Source: Bacteroidales bacterium
GTDB lineage: Bacteria; Bacteroidota; Bacteroidia; Bacteroidales; UBA932
DNA: 64,000 nucleotides
NCBI GenBank assembly: GCA_016290415.1
Contig: JAEETP010000003.1
Location: 1 to 64,000, forward strand
Direction of reading: 5' to 3'
The position numbers and the translations under genes are program-made. The notes under the pieces are model-generated. The model saw only the letters and a program-made list of their open reading frames with translations, did no database searches and was not told the DNA's origin. Shown piece by piece: positions 9,873-20,029 of this stretch (the first letter of the stretch is position 1; each line of letters starts with the position of its first letter).

Positions 9873-10988
9873 TTGATGTCGTTTTTACCTGCATCCTGGT
9901 ATTATCCCTTACACTTATTGGTTGTGTTATTATTCACTATCTACGGGTGTTTTGTGCTATCTAGAAGTAGTAACCAACAACTATTTAACCGATCATACAA
10001 CAATTTATTGATTGTCTTTTATGTTTTAGTATTCACAGTAATAGTAGGTCTACGCCCAATAGATGTAAAATACTTTGGAGATACCGGCAATTATGCTATA
10101 ATCTATGAGAAGTTCCAGGATGGCTTACTTAATGCAAATGACATTAAGGATGGCGATTGGCTGTGGAACAAGTTTATGTACGCCTGTGCACAAGTCATCC
10201 CCATCAATGCATTTCTCTTAATTGTTGAGTGTTTATACATCATACCTATGCTAATTGCATGTAGGAGGTGGTCAAGGAATAATATGTCATTGATGTTGCT
10301 ATTCGCATTGGCGGCCTTCTCGTTTTTCTCCTATGGCACTAATGGCATACGTAATGGAATGGCATGTAGTTTAGTGGTGTTGGCGTTGACATTTATTGAT
10401 GGCAGCAAATGGGAAAAAATAATATGTGCTATCCTCTGTTTTATCGCCATTACCACGCATAAGTCCACAGCTCTTCCAGTACTGGCGATGGTCTTTACTG
10501 CGATTTATCGTAAGCCGAAGCCTATGTTTGTATTCTGGTTTTTATCTATTATTATTAGCCTATTAGCTGGATCGGCCGTCTCTAATTTTTTTGAATCTCT
10601 AGGTTTTGATGATAGAATGACCTCTTATCTAGATACATCTGATGACGAGTTAATGGCGCAATTCTCAAGAACCGGATTCCGCTGGGATTTTCTTTTGTAT
10701 AGTATGGCGCCGATTGTGCTGGGTTGGTATGTGATATTCAAGAAGAGGGTATGGGACAAGAAGTATCTATTAATGCTGGGAACATATATATACAGTAACG
10801 CTTTTTGGATAATGGTTATCCGATCGGCTTTCTCGAATAGGTTTGCATATCTGTCTTGGTTCCTTTATCCTTTTGTGCTGGCTTACCCGCTATTGCGTTT
10901 GGACATTATGCCTAATCAAGGCAGGAGACTGTGTGTGACTATTATGCTAGCACATCTTGCCTTTACATTGCTAATGTATTTATTATGA
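9873..10988 (+). CDS. EpsG/Wzy-type polysaccharide polymerase
   Basis: 371 aa polytopic protein with GLRPIDVKYFGDTGNYAIIYEKF and FFSYGTNGIRNGMACSL motifs typical of EpsG family. Confidence 0.8.
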   Translation: MMSFLPASWYYPLHLLVVLLFTIYGCFVLSRSSNQQLFNRSYNNLLIVFYVLVFTVIVGLRPIDVKYFGDTGNYAIIYEKFQDGLLNANDIKDGDWLWNKFMYACAQVIPINAFLLIVECLYIIPMLIACRRWSRNNMSLMLLFALAAFSFFSYGTNGIRNGMACSLVVLALTFIDGSKWEKIICAILCFIAITTHKSTALPVLAMVFTAIYRKPKPMFVFWFLSIIISLLAGSAVSNFFESLGFDDRMTSYLDTSDDELMAQFSRTGFRWDFLLYSMAPIVLGWYVIFKKRVWDKKYLLMLGTYIYSNAFWIMVIRSAFSNRFAYLSWFLYPFVLAYPLLRLDIMPNQGRRLCVTIMLAHLAFTLLMYLL

Positions 10989-11887
10989 GCGAGAAAACCC
11001 TGACGGTGTTTACTCCAACATACAATAGAGCACATACTCTTAAACGGACTTACCAAAGCCTGTGCAGACAAACTTGTAAGGACTTTGAATGGTTGATTGT
11101 GGATGATGGGTCATCTGATGGTACCGAATCATTAGTAAAGGGTTGGATTGCAGAAGGTATAATTCCGATTCGGTATATATGGCAAGAAAACCAGGGAATG
11201 CATGGGGCTCACAACACGGCATATAACAATATTACAACCGAGTTGAACACTTGTATTGATTCAGATGATTGGATGCCCGATGATGCGGTGGAGAAGATAA
11301 TACTATTTTGGAAGAATAATAAATCAGATAGGGTCGCTGGTATTATAGGTCTGGATTCATTTGCAGATGGTTCAGTGATAGGAAGTGATTTTCCGGAATG
11401 GTTACATTCAACGACGCTTAGGGATTACTATGAAAAGTATGGTGGCCGAGGGGATAAAAAGTTGGTTTATAGAACAGAAGTAATAAGTAAATATCCAGAA
11501 TATCCTCTCTTTGATAACGAACGATACGTGGGTTTAGCTTATAAATATTATCTGATTGACGGCGATTATAAGTTGTTAACGTTAAATGAACCTCTCGTAA
11601 TAGTTGAATACCAGGACGAAGGGTCAAGCCGAGGAATGTGGAAGCAATACTGGAACAACCCCAAGGGTTTCGCTTTTTTGCGCAAATTTGATATGACTCA
11701 AACAAAGTCAATAAGGCGATTGTGTATGGATAACATTCATTATGTTTCCCATTCAATCAGATCAAACAATCCTCACTTTATCGCTGAGTCTCCTAAAAAA
11801 TGCCTTACGCTTCTTGCGATAATCCCAGGATCCCTGTTGTATCTGATCAATAGAATCAAAGTTAAGAGAGATAGTTTATTTAAATAA
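10985..11887 (+). CDS. Glycosyltransferase family 2
   Basis: KTLTVFTPTYNRAHTLKRTYQSL...VDDGSSDGT...CIDSDDW; ATG at 10985 overlaps the previous stop. Confidence 0.9.
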   Translation: MSEKTLTVFTPTYNRAHTLKRTYQSLCRQTCKDFEWLIVDDGSSDGTESLVKGWIAEGIIPIRYIWQENQGMHGAHNTAYNNITTELNTCIDSDDWMPDDAVEKIILFWKNNKSDRVAGIIGLDSFADGSVIGSDFPEWLHSTTLRDYYEKYGGRGDKKLVYRTEVISKYPEYPLFDNERYVGLAYKYYLIDGDYKLLTLNEPLVIVEYQDEGSSRGMWKQYWNNPKGFAFLRKFDMTQTKSIRRLCMDNIHYVSHSIRSNNPHFIAESPKKCLTLLAIIPGSLLYLINRIKVKRDSLFK

Positions 11888-11897
11888 AGCCATTGTA

Positions 11898-12458
11898 ATG
11901 AACACGATTGTTCTTAAGGATTTATGGAGGTACGAAGGAGTTAATTGTCATAAGAAAGCAGTACAATTAAAGTATAGGTTTTTTGTTCCTGGCTTTAGGT
12001 ATAGTTATCTCTTTCGAAAATGTCAGTTAAGCAAACCATATATAAGATGGTTTTACAGACTGTGTCTAAGGCGTTGTTCTTTAAAGACACATATTCAGAT
12101 CCCTTGGCGTACCTCAATTGGTGAAGGTTTATACATTGGTCATTGGGGAACTATTGTAATCAACCCGGAAGTTGTTATTGGAAAGAATTTTAGCTGCGCT
12201 GGGAGTATTCTGATTGGAAACTCTCAAGGGAAACGTGCTGGAACTCCGGTAATTGGTAATAATGTCAGGATGGGGCAGTTTTCGGTTGTCGTGGGCGGAG
12301 TGCATATTGGTAATGATGTGGTTATTGCCCCCGGCGCATTTATCAATTTCGACGTCCCGGATAACAGTATCGTTATCGGTAATCCTGCACAAGTTATCCA
12401 TCAGGATGTATCACCGGCTATGAAGTATATCGTTCATTCGGTTGAGGATTATCGCTAA
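11898..12458 (+). CDS. Serine-acetyltransferase-like hexapeptide transferase
   Basis: Left-handed beta-helix repeats (IGEGLYIGHWGTIVINPEVVIGKN...IGNNVRMGQFSVVVGGVHIGNDVVIAPGAF). Confidence 0.85.
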   Translation: MNTIVLKDLWRYEGVNCHKKAVQLKYRFFVPGFRYSYLFRKCQLSKPYIRWFYRLCLRRCSLKTHIQIPWRTSIGEGLYIGHWGTIVINPEVVIGKNFSCAGSILIGNSQGKRAGTPVIGNNVRMGQFSVVVGGVHIGNDVVIAPGAFINFDVPDNSIVIGNPAQVIHQDVSPAMKYIVHSVEDYR

Positions 12459-12463
12459 TAGGA

Positions 12464-13534
12464 ATGCGAATTCTACAGGTCATCACTTCCCTCCACACAG
12501 GTGGTGCAGAAAAGCTAATCGTTGATTTGGTGCCAAGGTTAAGAGCCTTGGGCCACGACGTGGATGTTTGTCTTTTCAATGGGGAAGAAACAACGTTTAA
12601 GAAGCAGCTGCGAGGTTGTGGCTGTACAATTTACGAACTGTCAGATAGTGACCATTATTACAATCCTCTTTGGGTGATGAGGCTACTGCGAATAATGCGC
12701 GATTATGACATTGTTCACACCCATAATACGGCGCCTCAATTATTCGCGTCCATAGCAGGGTTGTTCTGCTCTGCCAAGCTCGTTACAACTGAGCATAGCA
12801 CCTCTAATCGTCGTCGTGGATGGAAGTGGTATAAGTGTATTGACCGCTGGATGTACAATCGGTATAGAATAGTAATTTGTATCTCCCAAAAAGCAGAGAA
12901 TAACCTTAAGGATTATCTGGGCCATTATAATACAGATATTGTCACTATTTATAACGGTGTCGATGTCGAAGCGTTTCACCAAGCTAATCCGAACAATTCT
13001 CTAAGACGTACTAATCGGTTTGTCATTGTTATGGTCGCCGGATTCAGGTACCAAAAGGATCATGAGACACTTGTCAAAGCAATTAGCCTCCTTGATAAGG
13101 ACACCTATGAATTATGGTTGGTGGGAGATGGTGACAGGCGACCTTTGATAGAAAAAATGGTTACTGAACTTGGGCTTCAGAATAATGTCGTTTTTTGGGG
13201 CGTCCGCTTTGATATTCCAGAACTATTGCACACCGCAGATGTTGTTGTTATGTCTTCACATTTGGAAGGTCTTTCCCTTTCAAATATAGAGGGAATGTGT
13301 GTCGGGAAGCCATTTATTGCCAGTGATGTGGATGGTTTAAGAGAAATGACCGAAGGAGCGGGCATATTGTTCCCACACCAAGATTATCAACGCCTTGCTG
13401 AAATTATTACGGAACTACACGATAACAAGACTTTGTACGAAAAGACTGCGCAAGCTTGCTATAATCGCGCAAAACAGTTTGATATTTCCAAGATGGTACA
13501 GTCTTACTCTAAAGTTTATCAGAGCTTGGTATAA
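12464..13534 (+). CDS. Glycosyltransferase family 4
   Basis: VITSLHTGGAEKLIVDLV, VVMSSHLEGLSLSNIEGMCVGKP. Confidence 0.9.
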   Translation: MRILQVITSLHTGGAEKLIVDLVPRLRALGHDVDVCLFNGEETTFKKQLRGCGCTIYELSDSDHYYNPLWVMRLLRIMRDYDIVHTHNTAPQLFASIAGLFCSAKLVTTEHSTSNRRRGWKWYKCIDRWMYNRYRIVICISQKAENNLKDYLGHYNTDIVTIYNGVDVEAFHQANPNNSLRRTNRFVIVMVAGFRYQKDHETLVKAISLLDKDTYELWLVGDGDRRPLIEKMVTELGLQNNVVFWGVRFDIPELLHTADVVVMSSHLEGLSLSNIEGMCVGKPFIASDVDGLREMTEGAGILFPHQDYQRLAEIITELHDNKTLYEKTAQACYNRAKQFDISKMVQSYSKVYQSLV

Positions 13535-13541
13535 GTTTTAT

Positions 13542-14684
13542 ATGTTTAAGATCATCCGCGCCTGTACAGTTTCTGATTCATTGTGTTTTGTTGAGGGCAT
13601 TTTACCGTCTTTGACAAAATCATATCAAGTCGCTTTGCTGTCGTCTCCGGGCAAGACAATGGATGAGTTGGGGGCAGAGTATGGAGTAGATACTATAGCC
13701 ATTCCGATGGAGAGGCATATCGCTCCGTTTAAGGACTTAAGGTCATTGTTCGGCATCATCCGTGTCTTCAAAAAAGAAAAACCTACGATTGTTCACTCTA
13801 TGACTCCTAAGGCGGGTCTGCTATGTATGGTGGCGGCATGGTTGACAAGGGTGCCGGTTAGGATACATACTTTTACGGGGTTGGTGTTCCCTACATCCTC
13901 AGGTTTGAAGCGTCGCATTTTAATGTTCACCGACCGTTTAACGTGTGCCTGTGCAACACATATCATACCGGAAGGAGAAGGGGTAAAGAATGACTTGATA
14001 CGGTTCAAGATTACGAAAAAGCCACTGGAGGTGCTGGGATATGGTAACATTGCCGGAGTGGATGTGGAGCGGTTTTCTACAAGGCCGGAAGTGGTTAAAC
14101 TGGCGAGTGAAATTAAGGAGCCAAACACGTTTATCTTTTTATATGTTGGCCGAATAGTTGGCGATAAGGGTATTAATGAACTGTGCCTGGCTTTTGCTGA
14201 GTTATGTTCAACATTTAATAACATTCGATTGTTGCTGGTTGGGGCGTACGAGGAGGCATTGGATCCCGTATCTGCTCAAACAAAGGATTTAATCAATCAT
14301 AATACTGCCATTAAAGTAGTTGGGCCAAAGTCCGGAGATGAACTGGTGGCTTATTATGCGGCATCAGATTGTTTTGTGTTTCCCAGTTATCGCGAAGGAT
14401 TCCCGAATACTGTTCTTGAGGCAGGGGCAATGGGATTACCTTCTATAGTGACAGATATCAATGGCTCAAGGGAGATTATCCAGGATGGGTATAACGGATT
14501 GGTTACTCCTTCCAAGGATGTGGATGAGCTCAGAAAAGCGATGGAGAGAATGATTGTAGACGAGCCGCTTCGAGTAAAGATGGCCGGGGTGGCGCGCAGT
14601 CGCATCGTTGAGAGATATGACAAATCGTTTGTCCAGAAGTGTCAATTGGCTTTTTACGAGAAGGTATTGCAGGAGTGTCAATAG
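13542..14684 (+). CDS. Glycosyltransferase family 4
   Basis: IVHSMTPKAGLLCMVAAWLTRVPVRIHTFTG, FLYVGRIVGDKGI, FVFPSYREGFPNTVLEAGAMGLP; ATG 13542 chosen over 13395. Confidence 0.9.
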   Translation: MFKIIRACTVSDSLCFVEGILPSLTKSYQVALLSSPGKTMDELGAEYGVDTIAIPMERHIAPFKDLRSLFGIIRVFKKEKPTIVHSMTPKAGLLCMVAAWLTRVPVRIHTFTGLVFPTSSGLKRRILMFTDRLTCACATHIIPEGEGVKNDLIRFKITKKPLEVLGYGNIAGVDVERFSTRPEVVKLASEIKEPNTFIFLYVGRIVGDKGINELCLAFAELCSTFNNIRLLLVGAYEEALDPVSAQTKDLINHNTAIKVVGPKSGDELVAYYAASDCFVFPSYREGFPNTVLEAGAMGLPSIVTDINGSREIIQDGYNGLVTPSKDVDELRKAMERMIVDEPLRVKMAGVARSRIVERYDKSFVQKCQLAFYEKVLQECQ

Positions 14685-14686
14685 TA

Positions 14687-15295
14687 ATGTATAAGCATTT
14701 CTTCAAACGTATACTTGATTTTTTAATCTCTCTAATCGCGCTGCTATTGCTCGGTTGGTTCCTGATAATAGTTGCAATATGGCTCCACTTTGCTAACAAA
14801 GGAGCCGGCGCCTTTTTCTTCCAGGAGAGACCCGGTAAGGACGAGAAGATATTCAAGGTTATCAAGTTTAAGACTATGACCGACGAACGTGATGCGGATG
14901 GTAATATGTTGCCGGACGAACAGCGTTTGACAAGAGTTGGCAAGTTCGTGCGTAGTACATCAATAGATGAGTTGCCGCAACTTATCAATGTGTTGAAGGG
15001 TGATATGTCACTGATCGGGCCGCGCCCGTTGCTGGTCGAGTATCTGCCGCTGTACAATGAAGAACAGCGTCGCAGACACGAGGTCCGTCCCGGTATTTCC
15101 GGCTGGGCGCAGTGCCACGGCCGGAATGCCATCAGTTGGGCAGAAAAGTTTAAGTTGGATGTGTGGTATGTAGATCATTGCAGTCTATGGACAGACATCA
15201 AAGTGGTGTTTATCACAATTAAGAATGTATTGATGAGAAAAGATATCAATTCGGCCACATCGGCAACGATGGAATCGTTTGAAGGAAATAATTGA
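14687..15295 (+). CDS. Sugar transferase (PglC/WcaJ-like initiating phosphoglycosyl transferase)
   Basis: FKRILDFLISLIALLLL, FFQERPG, KFKTM, RxTSIDELPQLINVLKGDMSLIGPRPLLVEYLPLY, RPGISGWAQ. Confidence 0.92.
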   Translation: MYKHFFKRILDFLISLIALLLLGWFLIIVAIWLHFANKGAGAFFFQERPGKDEKIFKVIKFKTMTDERDADGNMLPDEQRLTRVGKFVRSTSIDELPQLINVLKGDMSLIGPRPLLVEYLPLYNEEQRRRHEVRPGISGWAQCHGRNAISWAEKFKLDVWYVDHCSLWTDIKVVFITIKNVLMRKDINSATSATMESFEGNN

Positions 15296-15309
15296 CATTT
15301 GTCGTTAAT

Positions 15310-16266
15310 ATGAATCATAACGTACTTATAACTTCGGTTGGTCAGCGGGTTGCGCTGGTTAGGTGCTTCCAAGATACTCTTCGCCATTTTTTTGCTGAGG
15401 CAAAAGTCTATTCGACTGATATGAATCCGGAGTATGCTCCGGCGGCGTATATCAGTGATGGCTGTTTTAAGGTGTCCAGAGTTACGGATTCACAGTATAT
15501 CGACCAGTTGAAGATGATATGCATAGATAACAAGATTGGGATGATTGTGCCAACTATAGATACAGAGTTGCTAATCCTGGCGGAGCACAAGAGTGATTTC
15601 GAGGAGATGGGTGTTTTTGTAAGTATCTCATCACGAGAGTTTATCAGTATATGTAGAGATAAGCGTAATACAGGAGCGTTTTTTGAACAGCATAATATCC
15701 GAGTGCCCAAGTCAATTGATAAGAACAATCCGTCGTTTCCTTTTTTTGCGAAGCCTTACGATGGCTCGCTGAGTACCAACTTGCATATTGTTATGACTCC
15801 GGATGAGCTTACGAAAGAATTGGTAAAAGACCCCAAGTTGCTTTTTATGGAGTATATAGACAGCAATATCTATAAAGAGTATACGGTTGATATGTACTAC
15901 GGGCTTGACAATAAGGTAAAGTGTATAGTGCCACGTGAAAGAATCAAGATAAGAGCCGGGGAAATAAACAAAGGAATCACAGAAAAAAAACCATTGACAC
16001 AATTCCTTTATGATAGACTTGAAACTATTGCAGGATGTGTCGGTAGCATATGCTTACAAGTCTTTTTAAATCCAGATACTTGTGACGTTATCGGGATTGA
16101 GATTAATCCTCGATTTGGCGGTGGCTACCCTCTTGCCTATGCTGCCGGCGCAAATTATGCCGAATTCCTTATCAGAGAACTATTTCTCGGAGAACAGTTG
16201 GAATATACCGACAATTGGAAGGATCATCTATTGATGTTGAGGTATGACGATGCGGTGTTTGTGTAG
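15310..16266 (+). CDS. ATP-grasp domain protein
   Basis: NVLITSVGQRVALVRCF, LLFMEYIDSNIYKEYTVDMYY, GIEINPRFGGGYPLAYAAGANY. Confidence 0.85.
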   Translation: MNHNVLITSVGQRVALVRCFQDTLRHFFAEAKVYSTDMNPEYAPAAYISDGCFKVSRVTDSQYIDQLKMICIDNKIGMIVPTIDTELLILAEHKSDFEEMGVFVSISSREFISICRDKRNTGAFFEQHNIRVPKSIDKNNPSFPFFAKPYDGSLSTNLHIVMTPDELTKELVKDPKLLFMEYIDSNIYKEYTVDMYYGLDNKVKCIVPRERIKIRAGEINKGITEKKPLTQFLYDRLETIAGCVGSICLQVFLNPDTCDVIGIEINPRFGGGYPLAYAAGANYAEFLIRELFLGEQLEYTDNWKDHLLMLRYDDAVFV

Positions 16267-16281
16267 CAAACTGATTGTCTT

Positions 16282-16959
16282 GTGAGAACCAAAGTTGTTT
16301 GTTTTGACCTTGATGATACGCTTTACAAAGAGCGTGATTATCTCCTGTCGGGCTTTAGGGTAATTGCAGAAACGATTGCCCGAAGAGTGGCTGGGAATGT
16401 TGTGCCTGATGATATCCTTAAGGAGATGTATGCTTTATTTCAGGTCGGCGAAGATGTCTTTGCCCATTTGCGGGAAGAATATAGTGGCATTATGGACAAA
16501 GCTGAAATGAAGGATCTCTATAGGAATCACAGGCCGAAAATTCAATTATCGGATGGTGTGGAGCACCTCCTGGATGCTTTGAAGGATAGTGGATGTGTCC
16601 TAGGCCTTATCACCGATGGCCGTTCTGTTTCTCAGAATAATAAGATAGATGCGCTGGGTCTCCGGATGTGGTTTGAGAAAGATAATATCATTATCAGTGA
16701 GGAATTCGGCAGCACAAAAACAGACGAGCGCAACTTCCTCTACTTCGAAGACCGCTACCCCGGCTGCCGGTATTACTATATCGGCGACAACATAGCAAAA
16801 GATTTCATAGTTCCCAATAAGCTCGGGTGGGAGACTTATTGCCTGCGAGACTCATCGAATCAGAATATTCATAAAGGGAGCTCTCCAGATTGTGGCTCAG
16901 ATAAACTCCCTGGCCATTTTGTGGATTCTTTGTTGGATTTGGCGGGCTTGTTTCGGTAG
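16282..16959 (+). CDS. HAD family hydrolase
   Basis: VVCFDLDDTLYKERDY, LGLITDGRS, YYIGDNIAKDF. Confidence 0.88.
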   Translation: MRTKVVCFDLDDTLYKERDYLLSGFRVIAETIARRVAGNVVPDDILKEMYALFQVGEDVFAHLREEYSGIMDKAEMKDLYRNHRPKIQLSDGVEHLLDALKDSGCVLGLITDGRSVSQNNKIDALGLRMWFEKDNIIISEEFGSTKTDERNFLYFEDRYPGCRYYYIGDNIAKDFIVPNKLGWETYCLRDSSNQNIHKGSSPDCGSDKLPGHFVDSLLDLAGLFR

Positions 16960-17047
16960 AAAGACTTTGAACAAGAGTAAGCATCATTAGTTCTTTTTGA
17001 GGAGGGAATGTTAGATTAATTATTTAGAAAGGATTAGAATTAGTTAT

Positions 17048-17893
17048 ATGGAAAAGATCTTCAATTCGGTAGAATTCCTAAACAGGATGTCAAAGGAACT
17101 TGTGGACGCCTTTATTAACGCTGGAAGCGCAACAACTCCCACTACCGTTGGCGCCGCAAGAGAACATGTGGTCCGGGAGAAGCTGGGAAGAGTATTACCA
17201 GCAAATATTAGTGTCGGGTCAGGCTTCGTGATAGATTCATTTCAACATACAAGTAAACAGACTGATATCATAATTTACGAAAAAGATATATGTCCTGTTT
17301 TCTCAATTGCCAATACCCCAGAAACAACGTATTATCCATGTGAGAGCGTTTTGGCTGTGGGCGAGGTAAAAAGCACTCTGGATACAGATGATATTGAGGA
17401 TGCTTTTAGAAAAATAGAATCGGTGAAGAGTTGCCAAAGGTATGTGAGGGATTCGTTATATTGGAGAAAGTATTGTAACACTTTTAGCACGCTCGGAGCT
17501 GAGAGTGAGCGCTTTGATCAAAATAATAAATGGCAAGATCAGATATATGGTTTTATTATTTGTCAGACTCTTGGGTTGGAGGTAGATTCGTTTCTTAAAA
17601 GGTGTCTATCGGAAATGGGGGAACGAGATAAAGCCCTATTGCCAAATATAGTCGTTTCACTAAGCGAGGGATTTGCAATCTTTTTAGATGATGAAAAGAA
17701 ATGTCATTGTATTGATGCTCACGATGCGAATATGCTCTTTTTCTTTGAGAAACCTTCTATTGGCTTTCAGTTTTTACTATCTCGAATACACATAATTATG
17801 AGTAATGGTAGAACCTCAAATATTCTGCCTTTTGATAGGTACATATTGGAAAGTGACAAACTTGATATGGTGGGGAAAGGTATTCATATGTGA
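17048..17893 (+). CDS. DUF6602 domain protein
   Basis: REHVVREKLGRVLPANISVGSGFVIDS...TSKQTDIIIYEKDICPVF...YPCESVLAVGEVKSTL. Confidence 0.7.
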   Translation: MEKIFNSVEFLNRMSKELVDAFINAGSATTPTTVGAAREHVVREKLGRVLPANISVGSGFVIDSFQHTSKQTDIIIYEKDICPVFSIANTPETTYYPCESVLAVGEVKSTLDTDDIEDAFRKIESVKSCQRYVRDSLYWRKYCNTFSTLGAESERFDQNNKWQDQIYGFIICQTLGLEVDSFLKRCLSEMGERDKALLPNIVVSLSEGFAIFLDDEKKCHCIDAHDANMLFFFEKPSIGFQFLLSRIHIIMSNGRTSNILPFDRYILESDKLDMVGKGIHM

Positions 17894-18000
17894 AATCAAG
17901 AGTTATTCATAAGCCGAGTTGTTTGGGAAGGGAAGTGTCCAGGAACTTTTATTCGCACATTATTCCCTTAAAGAAATGCCTCACCGATTATTGGGATTAA

Positions 18001-18303
18001 TTGATTAATGACTCGGAGTTCATTATTATGGGAGAACAATACTTCAAAGGTGTGTTAGCGGGTTATCTTGGGGCGAACTTTATGAATGGTCCCATTACTG
18101 AATGGCAAATAGATCTCATCAAAGAAAACATTTCGCATTATTGTGAGGCGACAATAGATCATTCTCAACTCTCATCTCAAGCGAAAGAAGCACAGAAACG
18201 CCAAATGAAACAAAGCCTTGAAGTGTTTATTAAAGGCGTGAAGGATGAGGGTGGTATAGGTTCAGGGTTAAGGATTATCGATCCAATTATGGTTCAAGAT
18301 TAA
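18001..18303 (+). CDS. Hypothetical protein (100 aa)
   Basis: Intact ORF in the same strand and spacing as its neighbours; start uncertain (TTG 18001 or ATG 18028). Confidence 0.5.
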   Translation: MINDSEFIIMGEQYFKGVLAGYLGANFMNGPITEWQIDLIKENISHYCEATIDHSQLSSQAKEAQKRQMKQSLEVFIKGVKDEGGIGSGLRIIDPIMVQD

Positions 18304-18325
18304 AGGTTGAAATTAATGTGAAGAC

Positions 18326-19378
18326 ATGAAGGCAGATTCCATATTATACTATCCTCACATAGAGTTTCAGAATGAGGCGTGGGTGAAGTCTAGTTTGTTG
18401 CTATGGAACCATGTCTATAGGATAGTTCCAGAAGATTACACCCCTCATGACAGTGACGAAATTAAGGCCTTAGTGGATGCGGATCTCGTTAGGAATGTTA
18501 AGTTGGATGATAAAGACAGAGGAGATACTTTTAATGAATTTCTGCGCCTTTGCGACAAACTTAAGAGCCAACCTCCTGCAGGTCTTATTCCGTCTGATGT
18601 GGATAGAATCCATCCTGATAAGATTGATACCAGATTATATCCTTATCTTGATTTGATAAGCGATTACTTTATTGATGAAGAGAAATGGCTTCATCTATCG
18701 AAAGAACTGGCGAGGGGTTATATGTTCAAACTGTCGCAGGTTGTGGCAAGAATCCGCAATCTGAATAGGGGAACTGACGATATGGATGCCTGGTCAATCA
18801 GCCCTTTTTTCTGTGAGAATGCAAACTTTGGGGAGTTTCTGCATGATCCTAATGCAAAAGGATTCTTCTGTTCTGTTACATTAGAAGATGTTGTTCCGGA
18901 GAATATCGGGGAAGTGAGTTCACGCGAACTTATAAAGTTTGTCAATGACCGTAAAGAAGAAAGAAAACTCCTGAGAGAGAGATTTGATGATTTTACCAAT
19001 CACCTTGCACTGATTTCAAATGTTCAACATGCAGGACAGGTGGAAATGGACTTCGTGAATGATTTGATGGAATCAAAGGATGAGTACAGGAAGAGCATGG
19101 ATAACTGGAAGGAAATACCAGCATTGGCAGTTACCACAGGGGCTCCTGTATCAATGGCCGTCTTGAGCACGCTTTCTTTGATAAATGGGAATCCATTTAG
19201 TATATTGAGAATTGCAGGAAGTATTGCAATGGGGGCCATCTGCTCTTATGCTGATTTCAATAGAGCGAAAAAGCGAAGAGATCCTTCTTATGCATCTTAT
19301 TTAATCGGTGTGGATAAGCTCTGTAAGAACGTTACTGGGGAAAGCTATACGAGGCTGGAGGAGTTTATTAATGACTAA
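18326..19378 (+). CDS. DUF6236 family protein
   Basis: N-terminus MKADSILYYPHIEFQNEAWVKSSLLLWNHVYRIVP matches my recall of DUF6236; small hydrophobic segment near residues 280-300. Confidence 0.65.
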   Translation: MKADSILYYPHIEFQNEAWVKSSLLLWNHVYRIVPEDYTPHDSDEIKALVDADLVRNVKLDDKDRGDTFNEFLRLCDKLKSQPPAGLIPSDVDRIHPDKIDTRLYPYLDLISDYFIDEEKWLHLSKELARGYMFKLSQVVARIRNLNRGTDDMDAWSISPFFCENANFGEFLHDPNAKGFFCSVTLEDVVPENIGEVSSRELIKFVNDRKEERKLLRERFDDFTNHLALISNVQHAGQVEMDFVNDLMESKDEYRKSMDNWKEIPALAVTTGAPVSMAVLSTLSLINGNPFSILRIAGSIAMGAICSYADFNRAKKRRDPSYASYLIGVDKLCKNVTGESYTRLEEFIND

Positions 19379-19419
19379 GGGCCCAAAGTGAAAAATGTGC
19401 TAATGAGATACTGTAAATA

Positions 19420-19518
19420 ATGAAGAGGAAGGCGCTATTGGTAGGTAATGCTCGTGGATTGAGCGACACTTCAATAGATCTGTTCCAAATGGCTAAATTC
19501 CTAATGCCAAATCAATGA
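19420..19518 (+). pseudogene. Caspase-like peptidase N-terminal remnant
   Basis: MKRKALLVGNARGLSDTSIDLFQMAKFLMPNQ* resembles the first beta-strand/helix of Bacteroidales caspase-family proteins; stops after 32 codons. Confidence 0.45.
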
Positions 19519-19534
19519 TGAATATGGGCTCTGG

Positions 19535-19636
19535 ACGCATTAGTTTATCTGCCGGAAATGTTTGAATATGCTGTGATTGCGGAGGTGAAGGATGGTTCGT
19601 ATAGGTCGCTAGGGGGGAGATAATGGTGAAGAAATA
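19535..19636 (+). pseudogene. wbuC-like cupin C-terminal remnant (second copy)
   Basis: Reads LPEMFEYAVIAEVKDGSYRS..., like the WbuC tail (xxFExKDGxY), and ends GAGATAATGGTGAAG-A-AATAATGAGAAG, 26/28 identical to the end of the wbuC remnant at about 21462. Confidence 0.45.
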
Positions 19637-19993
19637 ATGAGAAGGTTTATCATTCATCCCACACATCGAAAGTTTCTTCGATTGCTGCGCAACAGAATAA
19701 ATGAGGGGAACCCCATTATTATACGAAAGGCGGAGTTGGATGCACTTTTCAATAATCTTCCTCTTCTTCAATCGGCTACGGCTCGGAATCAACTTGTTTA
19801 CAGATTGGCATTACGAGCGCAGAACCGTCCTTTATCTGATATTCAACAATACGATGATCTCATTTTAGTGAATGAACGGTTTGTCAGGGGGATTGAGTCA
19901 GTATATGCAAGAGTGGAGAGAAAGCATCTTTGTCCAGTTATTATAGTGTCAATCCTAACGCCACTAGTAAGGTATCACAAAAGAAGGCGTTGA
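19637..19993 (+). CDS. Hypothetical protein (118 aa)
   Basis: Intact ORF on the strand of its neighbours; no family recognised. Confidence 0.4.
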   Translation: MRRFIIHPTHRKFLRLLRNRINEGNPIIIRKAELDALFNNLPLLQSATARNQLVYRLALRAQNRPLSDIQQYDDLILVNERFVRGIESVYARVERKHLCPVIIVSILTPLVRYHKRRR

Positions 19994-20029
19994 TGTGAGC
20001 AGTTCATCTGAATTATTAATCTATGCCGT

